The notes: generated by a model not told the origin, from the sequence alone. 64,000 bases of DNA from UBA1563 sp037440065 (GCA_037440065.1 JBBIUV010000015.1:1116001-1180000); one strand, 5' to 3'. Shown: positions 9,731 through 20,155, counted from the first letter of the stretch. Program-made: numbers and translations.

Positions 9731-11800
9731 ATGAAACACAAATTCAACTTCTTGTATTTCTCACTGATGATGGTATTGTTAATTGGCACTTCGTCCATAC
9801 AAACTTCGGCACAAACCGTAACGGTTACCATGACGGTGAATACCTCCACTTGCCTTGATACGCTTCGTCCGAACAGCATCGTGTTACTTTGCGGTGCATC
9901 AAAATTAGGTACGACGGTTCCGAAAATAACATGGGATACGTTGACTGGAGTGAGAATGAAAAATATCGGAGGCGATTATTGGCAGGGAAGTTTTCAAGCA
10001 ACCGCCGGTGATGAAATTCAATATAAGTTTGTTACTTATACTTCCGATTTAAAACATCCAACATTTCACTGGACAGGGTGGGAAGGTCCGATGAATTCGG
10101 GAACTAGCTTTGCCGGAACGAACCGTGGAATTGTTGTTGCAAACACGAATATGAATTTGCCGATGCAATATTATAATGGTTGGGAGAGTACACTCGCGCA
10201 GTACTGGACGCCATTCCGTAAAAGTGCTGATACGCTCGCGGTTTACTTCCGTGTAAACATGGGAGGTGTTTCCGATTTCAACCCCGCATCGCAGACGCCC
10301 GAAGTCTGGGGGAGTGCACCGTTGGGTGCTTCTCCTTCTTGGGTGAAAATAATCAGTTTAACTCGAGAGACAAACAGCGTAAACAAAGGTTCATTCTGGT
10401 CGGGAACCGCATACATTCCGAAAGCACTTATAACTGATGGAACAACACAAGCATATAAATTTACGATCAACGGTTCGACGTGGGAGAATATTGCAGATAG
10501 ATCTTTCAAACTCACGAGCAACATGTTAAGTTCAGGTGATACAACTATCAACTGGTCGTACTTCAACAACAGACCGCCAAGCGGTCCGGCAGTTACCGGA
10601 ACAGTGAATTTCAGATTACGATTGGACGCACTTGAAAAAGCAGGATTATTCAATCGCGGACTTGGAGATAAAATTGCAGTCACCGGTGCAAAAGGCTGGC
10701 CTCCATCATCATTTACTTTTGATTCTGAACCAACAATGCTGAAGATGACATACGTCCCAACTATTCAAGAGTGGATTCTTTCAGAGCCGTTCACTCTCTC
10801 AAAAGGATCGGAAATAATTTATAAATATTATATCGCATGGGATACTACACGTTTTGATACAACTCATGCAAATTATATCCCGGGATTGTTCATGGTGAAC
10901 GGATGGGAAGAACCGGGTGTTACCGGCGGCGGAGATAGAATTTTCAGTTTCCCCGCTCTTTCCGATCAAACAGTTACGGGAGATTTTGGAGCTGATCAAC
11001 AATTCTTTAATAGTCTTCATCCCAACAGTGTGATTGAAACGCCGATAAATCTTACGTTTAATATTAATATGATTCCTGCCACGAATGCAACTACTAATCC
11101 GACGAACACACTTTTTAGACCCGGAATTGATACAGTCTATATTCAATTTGATGGTTGTTTGATTCCTATTACTCAACATCAAACGATGTATGGAACCGAT
11201 AATAGAATAATGCTTACTTCGCCGAATGCCGATGGAAAATATTCAGGAACTATAAGTTTGAATGCTCCAACTTTTTATCAAGTCTGTTATCGAATTGTCT
11301 ACACCTCAACAACTGGTGAAGTTGAAAACGGCGGTGGCACAAATAAAGGAAGAAGATATTATCAGTACATTGTTCCTACAACCATAAACGGAAGTACGGT
11401 TACCTGGCCTTTATCTTTTAGTTTAGCGGAGATGCCCTGGATGCAGAATAATCTTACTGTTGAAGATCCGCCAAATTTGGGCGCTATCGATGCAGTAAAT
11501 GAAAATATTGATATAATGCCAAACCGGTACGCGCTGTATCAGAACTATCCGAATCCGTTCAATCCTTCAACGGTGATAACGTACTCGATAATGAATCAGG
11601 AAAATGTTAATCTGGAAATCTTTAATGTTGTTGGAGAAAAAATAGCAACACTCGTTAATCAAGAGCAAACTGACGGTGTGCACAGCGTTGCGTGGAATTC
11701 TAGAAACGAAAATGGAATTTCAGTTAACTCTGGTGTTTATTTATTAAAAATACAAGCAGGAAGTTTTTCCAAAGTTCAGAAAATGCTTCTGCTTAAATAG
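9731..11800 (+). CDS. Non-catalytic multi-module surface protein with T9SS sorting domain, probable glycan-binding
   Basis: This 689-residue protein has a signal peptide ending near SAQ. A good ribosome-binding site (AAAGGA) precedes the ATG. It contains about four beta-sandwich modules of roughly 120-150 residues. The first has RMKNIGGDYWQGSFQATAGD and EIQYKF, matching KMKNVGGDYWEYTFKMYPAD and EIQYLF in the adjacent galactanase. The second has GSFWSGTAYIPKA, matching GTFWSGFAYFPKT there. The last 85 residues form a T9SS type A domain (YQNYPNPFNPSTVI ... SGVYLLKIQAG). No catalytic domain is visible. A cell-surface galactan-binding role, comparable in place to SusE/SusF, is inferred from the shared modules and operon. 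Confidence 0.75.
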   Translation: MKHKFNFLYFSLMMVLLIGTSSIQTSAQTVTVTMTVNTSTCLDTLRPNSIVLLCGASKLGTTVPKITWDTLTGVRMKNIGGDYWQGSFQATAGDEIQYKFVTYTSDLKHPTFHWTGWEGPMNSGTSFAGTNRGIVVANTNMNLPMQYYNGWESTLAQYWTPFRKSADTLAVYFRVNMGGVSDFNPASQTPEVWGSAPLGASPSWVKIISLTRETNSVNKGSFWSGTAYIPKALITDGTTQAYKFTINGSTWENIADRSFKLTSNMLSSGDTTINWSYFNNRPPSGPAVTGTVNFRLRLDALEKAGLFNRGLGDKIAVTGAKGWPPSSFTFDSEPTMLKMTYVPTIQEWILSEPFTLSKGSEIIYKYYIAWDTTRFDTTHANYIPGLFMVNGWEEPGVTGGGDRIFSFPALSDQTVTGDFGADQQFFNSLHPNSVIETPINLTFNINMIPATNATTNPTNTLFRPGIDTVYIQFDGCLIPITQHQTMYGTDNRIMLTSPNADGKYSGTISLNAPTFYQVCYRIVYTSTTGEVENGGGTNKGRRYYQYIVPTTINGSTVTWPLSFSLAEMPWMQNNLTVEDPPNLGAIDAVNENIDIMPNRYALYQNYPNPFNPSTVITYSIMNQENVNLEIFNVVGEKIATLVNQEQTDGVHSVAWNSRNENGISVNSGVYLLKIQAGSFSKVQKMLLLK

Positions 11801-11805
11801 GAATT

Positions 11806-13995
11806 ATGAAAAAATTATTTTCTTTGTGTGTTGCATTTTTCGTAGCAACGGTTTTTCCGCAAACCAATCCGGATAATTTCATTCGCGGAGTAGATATATC
11901 AACTACTCCCCAAATTAGAAATGCCGGGGGCGTTTGGAAGAACAATAATGTTGCGGGTGATGTGCTTGATATTTTCAAAAACAGCGGCGCCAACTATGTA
12001 AGACTGCGACTCTGGCATACTCCAACAAATAAATATTGCGGCTTGGATTCAACACTCGCTTTCGCAAAGGAAATTAAAGCAAAGGGTTTTCGCTTTCTTC
12101 TCGATATTCATTACTCAGATTGGTGGGCTGATCCGGGGCAGCAAACAAAACCGGCCGCTTGGAATGGTCTTTCGTTTTCAGTATTAACTGATAGTGTCCG
12201 TTCATACACCCGCGATGTTCTTTCAGCATTTAAAGCCCAGAACACACTTCCGGATATGGTTCAAGTTGGAAATGAAATTACACCCGGAATGCTTTGGCCT
12301 GACGGTAAAATAAGTGTTGGCGGTTGGGGAAATTTTACAACGTTGTTGAAAGCGGGAATTCAAGGCGTAAAGGATGTTGATACAACTGTAAAAATTATGA
12401 TTCACATTGACCGCGGAGGAGATAATAATTCGTGCAGATGGTTTTTTGATAATCTGAAATCGAATGGAGTAACGTTTGATGTTATTGGTCTCTCATATTA
12501 TCCCTGGTGGCATGGTTCTTTAACAAATGCTCAAAATAATTTAAATGATCTCGCGACACGGTATAACAAAGATATCGTAATTGTTGAGACTGCCTATCCA
12601 TGGACAACATCTTACGTAAATGATGGAGTTGGAAATGTTGGTTTTGATCCCGCTAAACTACCCGCCGGTTATCCGGTTAATCCGCAAGGGCAAAGAGATT
12701 TTCTCACCTATCTTATAAAGTTGATAAAGAATACCACCGCAGGAAAAGGCATTGGGTTTTTCTATTGGGAGCCTGCTTATATATCTGTTCCACCAGTTGG
12801 TTCTGCTTGGGAAAATTATGCGCTCTTTGATTTTAGTGGAAATGCTTTCTCGACACTACAGGCATTTAAAAGTAATGATAGTTTATCAACCGTGAATGTT
12901 ACGCTTCGACTTAATACTTCAACACTTGGAGACACACTTAAAAGTTCCGGTGTTGTGCAGGCAAGGGGACAAATATTCGGTGTTAGTTCGGGATTCTTTC
13001 CCAGCGGTGAAAAATTTACGTGGGATATAAATTCACAAATAAAAATGAAGAACGTTGGCGGTGATTATTGGGAATACACTTTTAAAATGTATCCTGCTGA
13101 TGAAATACAATATTTATTTTGGGCCGGGCACTCAGCTTCAGTTCCCACTTACAGAAGTTTAGGTTGGGAAGGGCAGATCATTCCGTTCGATAGTTCGTCA
13201 GTAAATTACCGGTTGTTTACTCCGGGATTGAAAGATACAGTTTTGGATTTGGAATTCTTCAACGGTTCCGCGACTAAAGCGCCCCAGTATTGGTCGCCAG
13301 TAGAAAACAAAACCGATTCTATCGGAATTCTTTTTAGAGTGAATGTCGCGTATCTTATTAAAGCTGGATTGTTCGATGCCGCAAAAACCATGACGATATC
13401 AGTTCGTGGTGATTCGGCAAGTTCGGCCGGAGTTCTTTCGTGGGAGTTTGATAATTTCCACTTGAAACAAGAACCTATCAGTGTTGGCTCGGGAACATTC
13501 TGGTCGGGATTTGCATATTTCCCTAAAACAAAAATTCAAACCGGAACTGCAATCAATTATAAATTTTATGTTACTAACTGCACGTTTGGCGGTTGGGAAT
13601 CGGGAATTCAAAACAGAGTATTTAATCTTCCGGAATCTGATTCAACTCTAGTTTGGAAATTCTTTAATGATAAAAATCCTTTGACCGGAATTGAAGGCGA
13701 AGTTCCGTTGGTCGCAGATAAATTTATGTTATATCAAAATTATCCAAATCCATTTAACCCGGTAACAACTATCAAATATTCAACTATAGAAAAATCAAAT
13801 GTGCAGCTAAGAGTTTTTAATCTTTTAGGTGAAGTTGTGAAAACGTTGGTAAATCAATCTGTAGAAGCCGGTGTGCATTCTGTTACATGGAATGGATTAA
13901 ATGAGAAGGGAACGCCGGTTAATTCAGGCATTTATTTAATGCGGTTGGAATCCGCTTCTCAAATCCAAATGCGTAAAATGATTTTGTTAAAATAA
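11806..13995 (+). CDS. Arabinogalactan endo-beta-1,4-galactanase, GH53, with C-terminal modules and T9SS domain
   Basis: This 729-residue secreted enzyme cuts beta-1,4-galactan. The GH53 barrel spans about residues 20-350: FIRGVDISTTPQIRNAGG, YVRLRLWHTP, LLDIHYSDWWADPGQQ. The acid/base Glu157 is in VQVGNEITPGMLWP, and the nucleophile Glu261 is in IVIVETAYPW. Two beta-sandwich modules follow (about 360-495 and 500-640) and are similar to those in the preceding gene product. A T9SS type A domain with YQNYPNPFNPVTTI ends the protein. The start lies 5 nt after the preceding stop, so co-translation is likely. The modules probably bind the substrate or anchor the enzyme near it; that is inference. 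Confidence 0.92.
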   Translation: MKKLFSLCVAFFVATVFPQTNPDNFIRGVDISTTPQIRNAGGVWKNNNVAGDVLDIFKNSGANYVRLRLWHTPTNKYCGLDSTLAFAKEIKAKGFRFLLDIHYSDWWADPGQQTKPAAWNGLSFSVLTDSVRSYTRDVLSAFKAQNTLPDMVQVGNEITPGMLWPDGKISVGGWGNFTTLLKAGIQGVKDVDTTVKIMIHIDRGGDNNSCRWFFDNLKSNGVTFDVIGLSYYPWWHGSLTNAQNNLNDLATRYNKDIVIVETAYPWTTSYVNDGVGNVGFDPAKLPAGYPVNPQGQRDFLTYLIKLIKNTTAGKGIGFFYWEPAYISVPPVGSAWENYALFDFSGNAFSTLQAFKSNDSLSTVNVTLRLNTSTLGDTLKSSGVVQARGQIFGVSSGFFPSGEKFTWDINSQIKMKNVGGDYWEYTFKMYPADEIQYLFWAGHSASVPTYRSLGWEGQIIPFDSSSVNYRLFTPGLKDTVLDLEFFNGSATKAPQYWSPVENKTDSIGILFRVNVAYLIKAGLFDAAKTMTISVRGDSASSAGVLSWEFDNFHLKQEPISVGSGTFWSGFAYFPKTKIQTGTAINYKFYVTNCTFGGWESGIQNRVFNLPESDSTLVWKFFNDKNPLTGIEGEVPLVADKFMLYQNYPNPFNPVTTIKYSTIEKSNVQLRVFNLLGEVVKTLVNQSVEAGVHSVTWNGLNEKGTPVNSGIYLMRLESASQIQMRKMILLK

Positions 13996-14043
13996 TTTGT
14001 TGTAGAGTCATATCATGGTATGAATCTACAAAGGACATTTGCA

Positions 14044-16623
14044 GTGAAGAAATTTTTTCTCCTCATTTTTATTTTTCTTGTTGCGGGAACAAATACATTT
14101 CCGCAAAGGGACAATGGAGATGTCTTTGTTGATTCAACCGGAGTAATGCGGTGGGAAAAAACAAACGATGAAGTGAAATTGTTTGGAGTAAACTATACTA
14201 CTCCATTCGCGTATTCTTACCGCGCTCAGAAGAAGTTGGGATTAAATTTCAAGCAGGCAATCGATATCGATGTTGCACAAATGATTCGACTTGGTTTTGA
14301 CGCGTTCCGCGTTCATGTGTGGGATAAAGAAATCTCCGATAATGTTGGAAATCTAATTGAGAATGAACATCTCGATTTACTTGATTATCTTTTGTGGAAA
14401 TTGGAGTCGAATGGAATAAAAACTATTCTTACGCCAATTGCCTGGTGGGGAACCGGCTGGCCCGAACCGGATGAAGTAACTTCTGGATTTGCGCAACCAT
14501 ATTCAAAACTTCAACTAATTACCGATACCATTGCGCGTACTGCGCAGCGTAATTATTTAAAACAATTTGTCGCTCATCAGAATCGCTACACAAAATTTAC
14601 CTATGTAAATGACCCTTCCATTATTGCGATGGAAATTATTAATGAACCTTTTCATCCTGATGATGGGAAGATGGTAACGAACTATATAAATGAAATGGTT
14701 TCTGCCATGAGAGAAACCGGGTACAGCAAACCGATTTTCTACAACATTAGCCAGAATTGGAGTGACATTCAAGCTCAAGCTGTCTGCGATGCGAATATTC
14801 AAGGTATTTCTTTCCAGTGGTATCCTACTGATCTCGTTCACAATAAAATGTTAAAAGGAAATTTCCTTCCTAACGTGGATCATTATAGAATTCCTTCTGA
14901 GAATATATCTGGTTATAAAAATAAAGCTAAAATGGTTTATGAGTTTGAAGCCGCTGATGTTGGGGGCTCGTACATGTATCCGGCTATGGTAAGAAGTTTT
15001 AGAGAAGCGGGAATGCAGTTTGCCACAATGTTTTCGTACGAACCGTCTCAGATCGCGTGGAGCAACACGGAATATCCTACGCACTTCACAAACTTGTTGT
15101 ACACACCTTCAAAAGCAATCAGTTTGATGATAGCTGGTTATGCGTTCCATGAACTTCCGCTTTATAAATCTTATGGAAATTACCCATTGAACAATTCATT
15201 CGGAAATTTTCGTGTAAGTTATGATGAAGACTTAAGTGTTGCGAATTCAGATTCGTGTTTTTACTATTCAAACAGTACAACAGATATTCCGCGAAATATA
15301 AAATCGGTGAAACATATTGTCGGATGTGGAAATTCAGAATCAATAAAGTACAACGGAACCGGTGCATACTTTCTCGATAAACTAGAAGAAGGAATTTGGA
15401 GACTTGAAGTTTATCCAGATGCAATTTGGTTAGACGATCCATTCAAACCGACAAGTATGTCGAGACAAGTGGCAAAATTATTTTGGAATGAAAGAGAGAT
15501 TTCTGTTTATCTTCCTGAACTTAACGATCAATTTTTTATTAATAAACTTATCGGGAATAAAGTACAAGTCGGTAAAGCGACAAACACATCATTTAAAATA
15601 AAACCCGGGGTTTATCTTCTCTCATCTTCAAAACTTGAGAATAAAACAGTTAACAAGTATCTAAAAGGAAGTGAAAAATTTCTTGCCGGACTCTATACTC
15701 CTCCTTCCAAGACGGATGAAGTTCACGTTTTTAATCTTTCTAAGGAGACACAACTTCAAGGAAAACCTCTTCAACTTAAATTTCAAATTGCTGCTGTTGA
15801 CCAAATTAGAAGCGCTGAACTTTATGTCAAACGTTTTGGCTGGAGAAAGTTTGCAAAATATTCCCTAAAGAAGGGTGAAGGTTTTATTTATTCTTTTGAA
15901 GATTCGTCAAAAATATTTTCCGAAGGAGAAGTACAATATTGTGTTGCGGTTAAGATTAAGAATAAAATAGTAACATTCCCAGGCAGTATAAATGGCTCAC
16001 CAAATGATTGGGATTTCCGAATTGATGATCCGTGGAAAGTTGTTATTGGCAAACCGGGGGAGAATATAAATTTGTTCTCCTCATCGCATGACCGAGAAGA
16101 CCTGCTCTTCCCCCACTACAGTGAAGACATGCAGTATGAAATAAATTACAAAAGTGGAATGGATGGCAGCTCAACATCACTAACGGTTAAGGTAAAATAT
16201 ATTAACGCGAATGAAATTCCTTTTGGTTTTCAACTTGCAGTTGATGAAAAAATTAAATCATTGTTAAGTGAACAAAATGATTATCGTTATTTGGTAGTTA
16301 GAGGTCATGCAAATCAAGTTACTGCTTCAACAATAAAATTGAATTTACTAACTAAAGATGACATGACTTTTAGTACATACATAGAGTTGCAGCCTGAATG
16401 GCGTGATATCGTTATTCCTTTTGAAAAGTTTGTAAGTGGAACTTCACTCATCTTGCCAAATTCATATCCATTGTTTCTTCCACCTGTTAGAGAAGTTTTG
16501 AACAATGCTAAAAAACTAAATCTATTTGATCTAAGTGCACTTCAAATTGTTTGCGGAGACAACATGGAAGAGACAAAGGAAACCGGTTTTGAAATCGAAT
16601 CAATTTATTTAACTGCAAAATAG
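14044..16623 (+). CDS. Secreted GH5-like glycoside hydrolase
   Basis: I chose the GTG at 14044 (859 residues). It has AAAGGA 8 nt upstream and begins at the signal peptide (KKFFLLIFIFLVAG). An in-frame ATG at 14020 lacks a ribosome-binding site. The N-terminal TIM-barrel domain (about 30-370) has FGVNYTTPFAYSYR, FDAFRVHVWD, LTPIAWWGTGWP and the acid/base region IAMEIINEPFHP (Glu201). Glu300 or Glu302 in MVYEFEAADVGG is the likely nucleophile. A middle beta domain and a C-terminal jelly-roll-like region follow. There is no T9SS sorting domain, so it is probably periplasmic. It may trim galactan side chains or other beta-linkages; the exact specificity cannot be read from the sequence. Confidence 0.75.
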   Translation: MKKFFLLIFIFLVAGTNTFPQRDNGDVFVDSTGVMRWEKTNDEVKLFGVNYTTPFAYSYRAQKKLGLNFKQAIDIDVAQMIRLGFDAFRVHVWDKEISDNVGNLIENEHLDLLDYLLWKLESNGIKTILTPIAWWGTGWPEPDEVTSGFAQPYSKLQLITDTIARTAQRNYLKQFVAHQNRYTKFTYVNDPSIIAMEIINEPFHPDDGKMVTNYINEMVSAMRETGYSKPIFYNISQNWSDIQAQAVCDANIQGISFQWYPTDLVHNKMLKGNFLPNVDHYRIPSENISGYKNKAKMVYEFEAADVGGSYMYPAMVRSFREAGMQFATMFSYEPSQIAWSNTEYPTHFTNLLYTPSKAISLMIAGYAFHELPLYKSYGNYPLNNSFGNFRVSYDEDLSVANSDSCFYYSNSTTDIPRNIKSVKHIVGCGNSESIKYNGTGAYFLDKLEEGIWRLEVYPDAIWLDDPFKPTSMSRQVAKLFWNEREISVYLPELNDQFFINKLIGNKVQVGKATNTSFKIKPGVYLLSSSKLENKTVNKYLKGSEKFLAGLYTPPSKTDEVHVFNLSKETQLQGKPLQLKFQIAAVDQIRSAELYVKRFGWRKFAKYSLKKGEGFIYSFEDSSKIFSEGEVQYCVAVKIKNKIVTFPGSINGSPNDWDFRIDDPWKVVIGKPGENINLFSSSHDREDLLFPHYSEDMQYEINYKSGMDGSSTSLTVKVKYINANEIPFGFQLAVDEKIKSLLSEQNDYRYLVVRGHANQVTASTIKLNLLTKDDMTFSTYIELQPEWRDIVIPFEKFVSGTSLILPNSYPLFLPPVREVLNNAKKLNLFDLSALQIVCGDNMEETKETGFEIESIYLTAK

Positions 16624-16627
16624 TATT

Positions 16628-17593
16628 ATGAAAGAAAATAAAATCTCAATTGCTGAAACGAAGGGGGTCAACGGAAAAGAAATTACCGTTAAGAATAATA
16701 TCACGAACGAATCTTTCACCATTCTTCCCGATTCCGGTGCCCGGTTAAGCAGGCTCTATCTTCATAATGGTGTTGAACTAATCCCGGTGATTAAGAAAAT
16801 TGAAAATGTTCATTCAGAAAATAGAGATGATATTTTTTGTAATGCAAAACTTTCACCTTTTGCCGGAAGAATTCGAGAAGGGAAGTTTGTTTTTAATTCG
16901 GTTACTCATCAACTGACAAAAAATTATCCGGAAGAGAATAATGCTTGTCATGGAATTGTTTATGACCGGTCTTTCAACGTAATCGAAAAAACTATTGATG
17001 AACATTTTGCTTCATGCACACTTGAATACCATTATCGTGGTGATTTGCCCGGCTATCCCTTCGCGTATCGCATTCAACTAACATATCAGCTTTCTGATAA
17101 AGGAGTAAATTGCAAAACAGTTATTAAAAATAATTCGAGTAATCAAATACCGCTAAGTGATGGGTGGCATTTCTATTTCGATCTCGGAGTGGACATTAAC
17201 AACTTAAAACTAAAAACCGAAAACTTGGAAATGCAGGAACTTGGACCTCAAATGATTCCAACCGGGGGAAGAAAATCATTTAATGAATTCATTGATGGAA
17301 GAATCCTAGGTGATACGAAGTTTGATTCTTGTTTTAAATTGTCGAATAGAGATATAGCAGAAACACGACTCATCTCCGATGAACGAAAACTTGATCTTAC
17401 AATTTGGCAAGAATCGGGTGAAGGGAAATATCAATATCTCGTTATCTATACTCCGCCGGATAGGAAATCTATCGCGATCGAACCGATGACTTCCAACATT
17501 AACTCATTCAACAATGAAGAAGGACTAATCATTCTTAATCCGAATGAAACTTTTACTGCAAGTTTTGGAATTTCTCTTCACAAAAATATTTAA
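16628..17593 (+). CDS. galM: Aldose 1-epimerase family protein (galactose mutarotase)
   Basis: This 321-residue protein has no signal peptide and should be cytoplasmic. It interconverts the alpha and beta anomers of galactose before galactokinase acts. Family landmarks are LSPFAGRIREGKF, ENNACHGIVYDRSF (substrate His), LSDGWHFYFDLG (second His) and SIAIEPMTSNINSFN (catalytic Glu near the C-terminus). The start is 4 nt after the previous stop, placing it firmly in the galactan operon with the beta-galactosidase and galT. Its sequence is divergent from E. coli GalM, so a related sugar epimerase remains possible, but the context favours galactose. Confidence 0.85.
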   Translation: MKENKISIAETKGVNGKEITVKNNITNESFTILPDSGARLSRLYLHNGVELIPVIKKIENVHSENRDDIFCNAKLSPFAGRIREGKFVFNSVTHQLTKNYPEENNACHGIVYDRSFNVIEKTIDEHFASCTLEYHYRGDLPGYPFAYRIQLTYQLSDKGVNCKTVIKNNSSNQIPLSDGWHFYFDLGVDINNLKLKTENLEMQELGPQMIPTGGRKSFNEFIDGRILGDTKFDSCFKLSNRDIAETRLISDERKLDLTIWQESGEGKYQYLVIYTPPDRKSIAIEPMTSNINSFNNEEGLIILNPNETFTASFGISLHKNI

Positions 17594-17610
17594 TATAAAA
17601 GAGAACATTT

Positions 17611-20061
17611 ATGAAAATTACTTTCAACTCTTTTCGTCTTATTTCTTACGCCATTTTATTGGCCGTTTTATTTTATGCAGAAATAAACTTGGCGCTACAG
17701 GTAAACAATCCTAATCGCAGTACTTTATTTACACAAGATTGGAAATTCTCTCTCGGTGAGCAATCAGGCGCTAACGAAGTTTCATTTTACGATAACCATT
17801 GGCGAGTGCTAAATCTTCCGCACGATTGGAGTATCGAAGGGAAGTTCAGCAAGGACAATCCCTCAACACCGAGCGGCGGTGCTTTGCCCGGAGGAATTGG
17901 ATGGTATCGAAAAACATTTTCGATTTCAGAATCACAAAAAGATAAACTTACTTTCATTGATTTTGATGGTGTTTACCATAATAGCGAAGTGTGGATCAAT
18001 GGACATTGCTTGGGAAAACGTCCCTATGGTTATAGTTCTTTTCGATATGAACTTACTCCTTTCTTAAAATATGGGAAAGAGAAAAATGTTATCGCCGTAA
18101 AGGTTGATAACTCCCAACAGCCCAACTCTCGCTGGTATTCCGGTTCAGGAATTTATAGGAATGTGTGGCTAGTAACTACAGATAAAATTTTTGTTGATCA
18201 TTGGGGAACATTTGTTACTACGTCGGAGGTTAGCAAATCTTCCGCAAAAGTTTCTATTCGGATAAAAGTGCGTAACACGTTGGAGGAAGAAAAATCTTTG
18301 ATGATCATTACTTCCATTTTTAACAATTCGGGAAAGAAAGTAACAAATGTAAAATCTGTTCTGAATATTTCTGCTGCATCAGTTAACGAAACCGAACAGA
18401 AATTAGAAATTAAAAATCCGCAACTATGGGATACCGAACATCCAAACTTATATAAAGCAGTTACCATAATTCAAAGTGACGGAAAAACTGTTGATACTTA
18501 TGAAACACCCTTCGGTATTCGCTCATTTTATTTTGATGCTGCCAAAGGATTTTTCTTGAACGGCAAACATTTAAAAATTCAAGGAGTCTGTAATCATCAT
18601 GATCTCGGTTGTCTTGGCGCCGCAATCAACACTCGCGCGTTAGAGCGACAGATAGAAATTATGAAGGGAATGGGAGTAAATGCGATCCGCACCTCGCACA
18701 ATCCGCCTGCGCCGGAACTTTTAGAACTTTGCGATAAGATGGGCATTATAGTAATGGATGAAGCATTCGACATGTGGGCGATGAAAAAAGTTGAGTTTGA
18801 TTATTCGCTGAATTGGAAAGAGTGGCATAAGCGTGATTTGGAAGATATGGTTCTGCGCGACAGGAATCATCCGAGTGTTTTTATCTGGAGTATCGGGAAT
18901 GAAATTCCCGAACAACGTGATAGCAGCGGAATTGAAATCACCCGTGAGTTGGTTTCAATAATCAAAAATTTAGACTCTACACGTCCGGTTACCTCCAATA
19001 TGGATTACACAAAACCGGATAACTTTTTAAATAAGTCCGGAGCTCTAGACTTGATCGGTTTCAGTTATCATCAATATGATTATGAATCTTTCCCCAAAAA
19101 TTATCCGAATCAAAAATTTATTGGAAGCGAGACAACTTCATCTCTGGCAACGCGTGGATTTTATGACATGCCTTCCGACAGCATCAGACGCTGGCCAATA
19201 AGATGGGATATTCCTTTTACGCAAGGTAATCAGAAGCAGATGTGTTCGGCATATGACAATTGCAGCGCTCCGTGGGGTTCGACAAATGAAGAGACTTGGA
19301 AGCTGATTAAAAAATATGATTATCTCTCAGGTATGTTCCTTTGGACGGGATTTGATTATCTTGGAGAACCAACTCCTTACACATGGCCTTCGCGCAGTTC
19401 CTATTTCGGCATTGTTGATCTTGCCGGAATCCCTAAAGATTTTTTCTATTTATATAAAAGTGAATGGACAACCAAACCGACGCTTCACATTTTTCCGCAT
19501 TGGAATTGGGAGAAAGGGAAACGAGTTGATGTTTGGGCTTACACAAACTGCGATGAAGTTGAATTATTCTTGAACGGTAAATCACTTGGTATCAGAAAAC
19601 AACAACCTGATGTATTTCATTTGATGTGGAGAGTTGATTACCAACCGGGCACACTTAAAGCAGTTGGCAAAAAAGATGGAAAGGTGATTTTGACCGATCA
19701 AATTAAAACTGCGGGAGCACCTTATAAAATTGAAGCCGTTGCAGACAGAAATAAAATTGAAGCAGATGGGACTGATCTTTCCTTTATCACTGTAAAAGTG
19801 TTAGATAAAGAAGGCAACCTTGTTCCGAATGCAGATAATTTAATTCACTTTGATGTGACAGGCGAAGGAAAGATCATCGCGGTTGATAACGGTTTGCAGA
19901 CAAGTCATGAACCTTTTCAAGCAACTTATAGGCATGCGTTTAACGGAATGTGTCTTGGCATAATTCAATCAACTGATAAGAAGGGGAGAATAAAATTGAC
20001 TGTAAAATCTGATGGACTTAGGAGTTCTTCTATTGAAATTGTGAGTAACAAAGAAAAATAG
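17611..20061 (+). CDS. Beta-galactosidase, glycoside hydrolase family 2
   Basis: This 816-residue protein has an N-terminal signal-like segment and is probably periplasmic. The sugar-binding domain (about 35-200: WRVLNLPHDWSIEGKF, NSRWYSGSGIYRNVWL) and an Ig-like domain lead to the TIM barrel (about 310-600). The acid/base Glu431 is in WSIGNEIPEQ and the nucleophile Glu507 is in FIGSETTSS; IRTSHNPPAPELLELCDKMG is the usual GH2 landmark. A DUF4982-like domain and a C-terminal Ig-like domain follow. It would release galactose from imported galacto-oligosaccharides. The start is 17 nt after galM. No T9SS domain is present, in contrast to the secreted galactanase. Confidence 0.9.
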   Translation: MKITFNSFRLISYAILLAVLFYAEINLALQVNNPNRSTLFTQDWKFSLGEQSGANEVSFYDNHWRVLNLPHDWSIEGKFSKDNPSTPSGGALPGGIGWYRKTFSISESQKDKLTFIDFDGVYHNSEVWINGHCLGKRPYGYSSFRYELTPFLKYGKEKNVIAVKVDNSQQPNSRWYSGSGIYRNVWLVTTDKIFVDHWGTFVTTSEVSKSSAKVSIRIKVRNTLEEEKSLMIITSIFNNSGKKVTNVKSVLNISAASVNETEQKLEIKNPQLWDTEHPNLYKAVTIIQSDGKTVDTYETPFGIRSFYFDAAKGFFLNGKHLKIQGVCNHHDLGCLGAAINTRALERQIEIMKGMGVNAIRTSHNPPAPELLELCDKMGIIVMDEAFDMWAMKKVEFDYSLNWKEWHKRDLEDMVLRDRNHPSVFIWSIGNEIPEQRDSSGIEITRELVSIIKNLDSTRPVTSNMDYTKPDNFLNKSGALDLIGFSYHQYDYESFPKNYPNQKFIGSETTSSLATRGFYDMPSDSIRRWPIRWDIPFTQGNQKQMCSAYDNCSAPWGSTNEETWKLIKKYDYLSGMFLWTGFDYLGEPTPYTWPSRSSYFGIVDLAGIPKDFFYLYKSEWTTKPTLHIFPHWNWEKGKRVDVWAYTNCDEVELFLNGKSLGIRKQQPDVFHLMWRVDYQPGTLKAVGKKDGKVILTDQIKTAGAPYKIEAVADRNKIEADGTDLSFITVKVLDKEGNLVPNADNLIHFDVTGEGKIIAVDNGLQTSHEPFQATYRHAFNGMCLGIIQSTDKKGRIKLTVKSDGLRSSSIEIVSNKEK

Positions 20062-20155
20062 AGACGCTTGAAACGTAGCAAATATTAACTTGGTAGCAGT
20101 TTACCGATTAATTCTTTATTTTTGGATAAAACATTTCAATAAAAGCGAATCGGTC

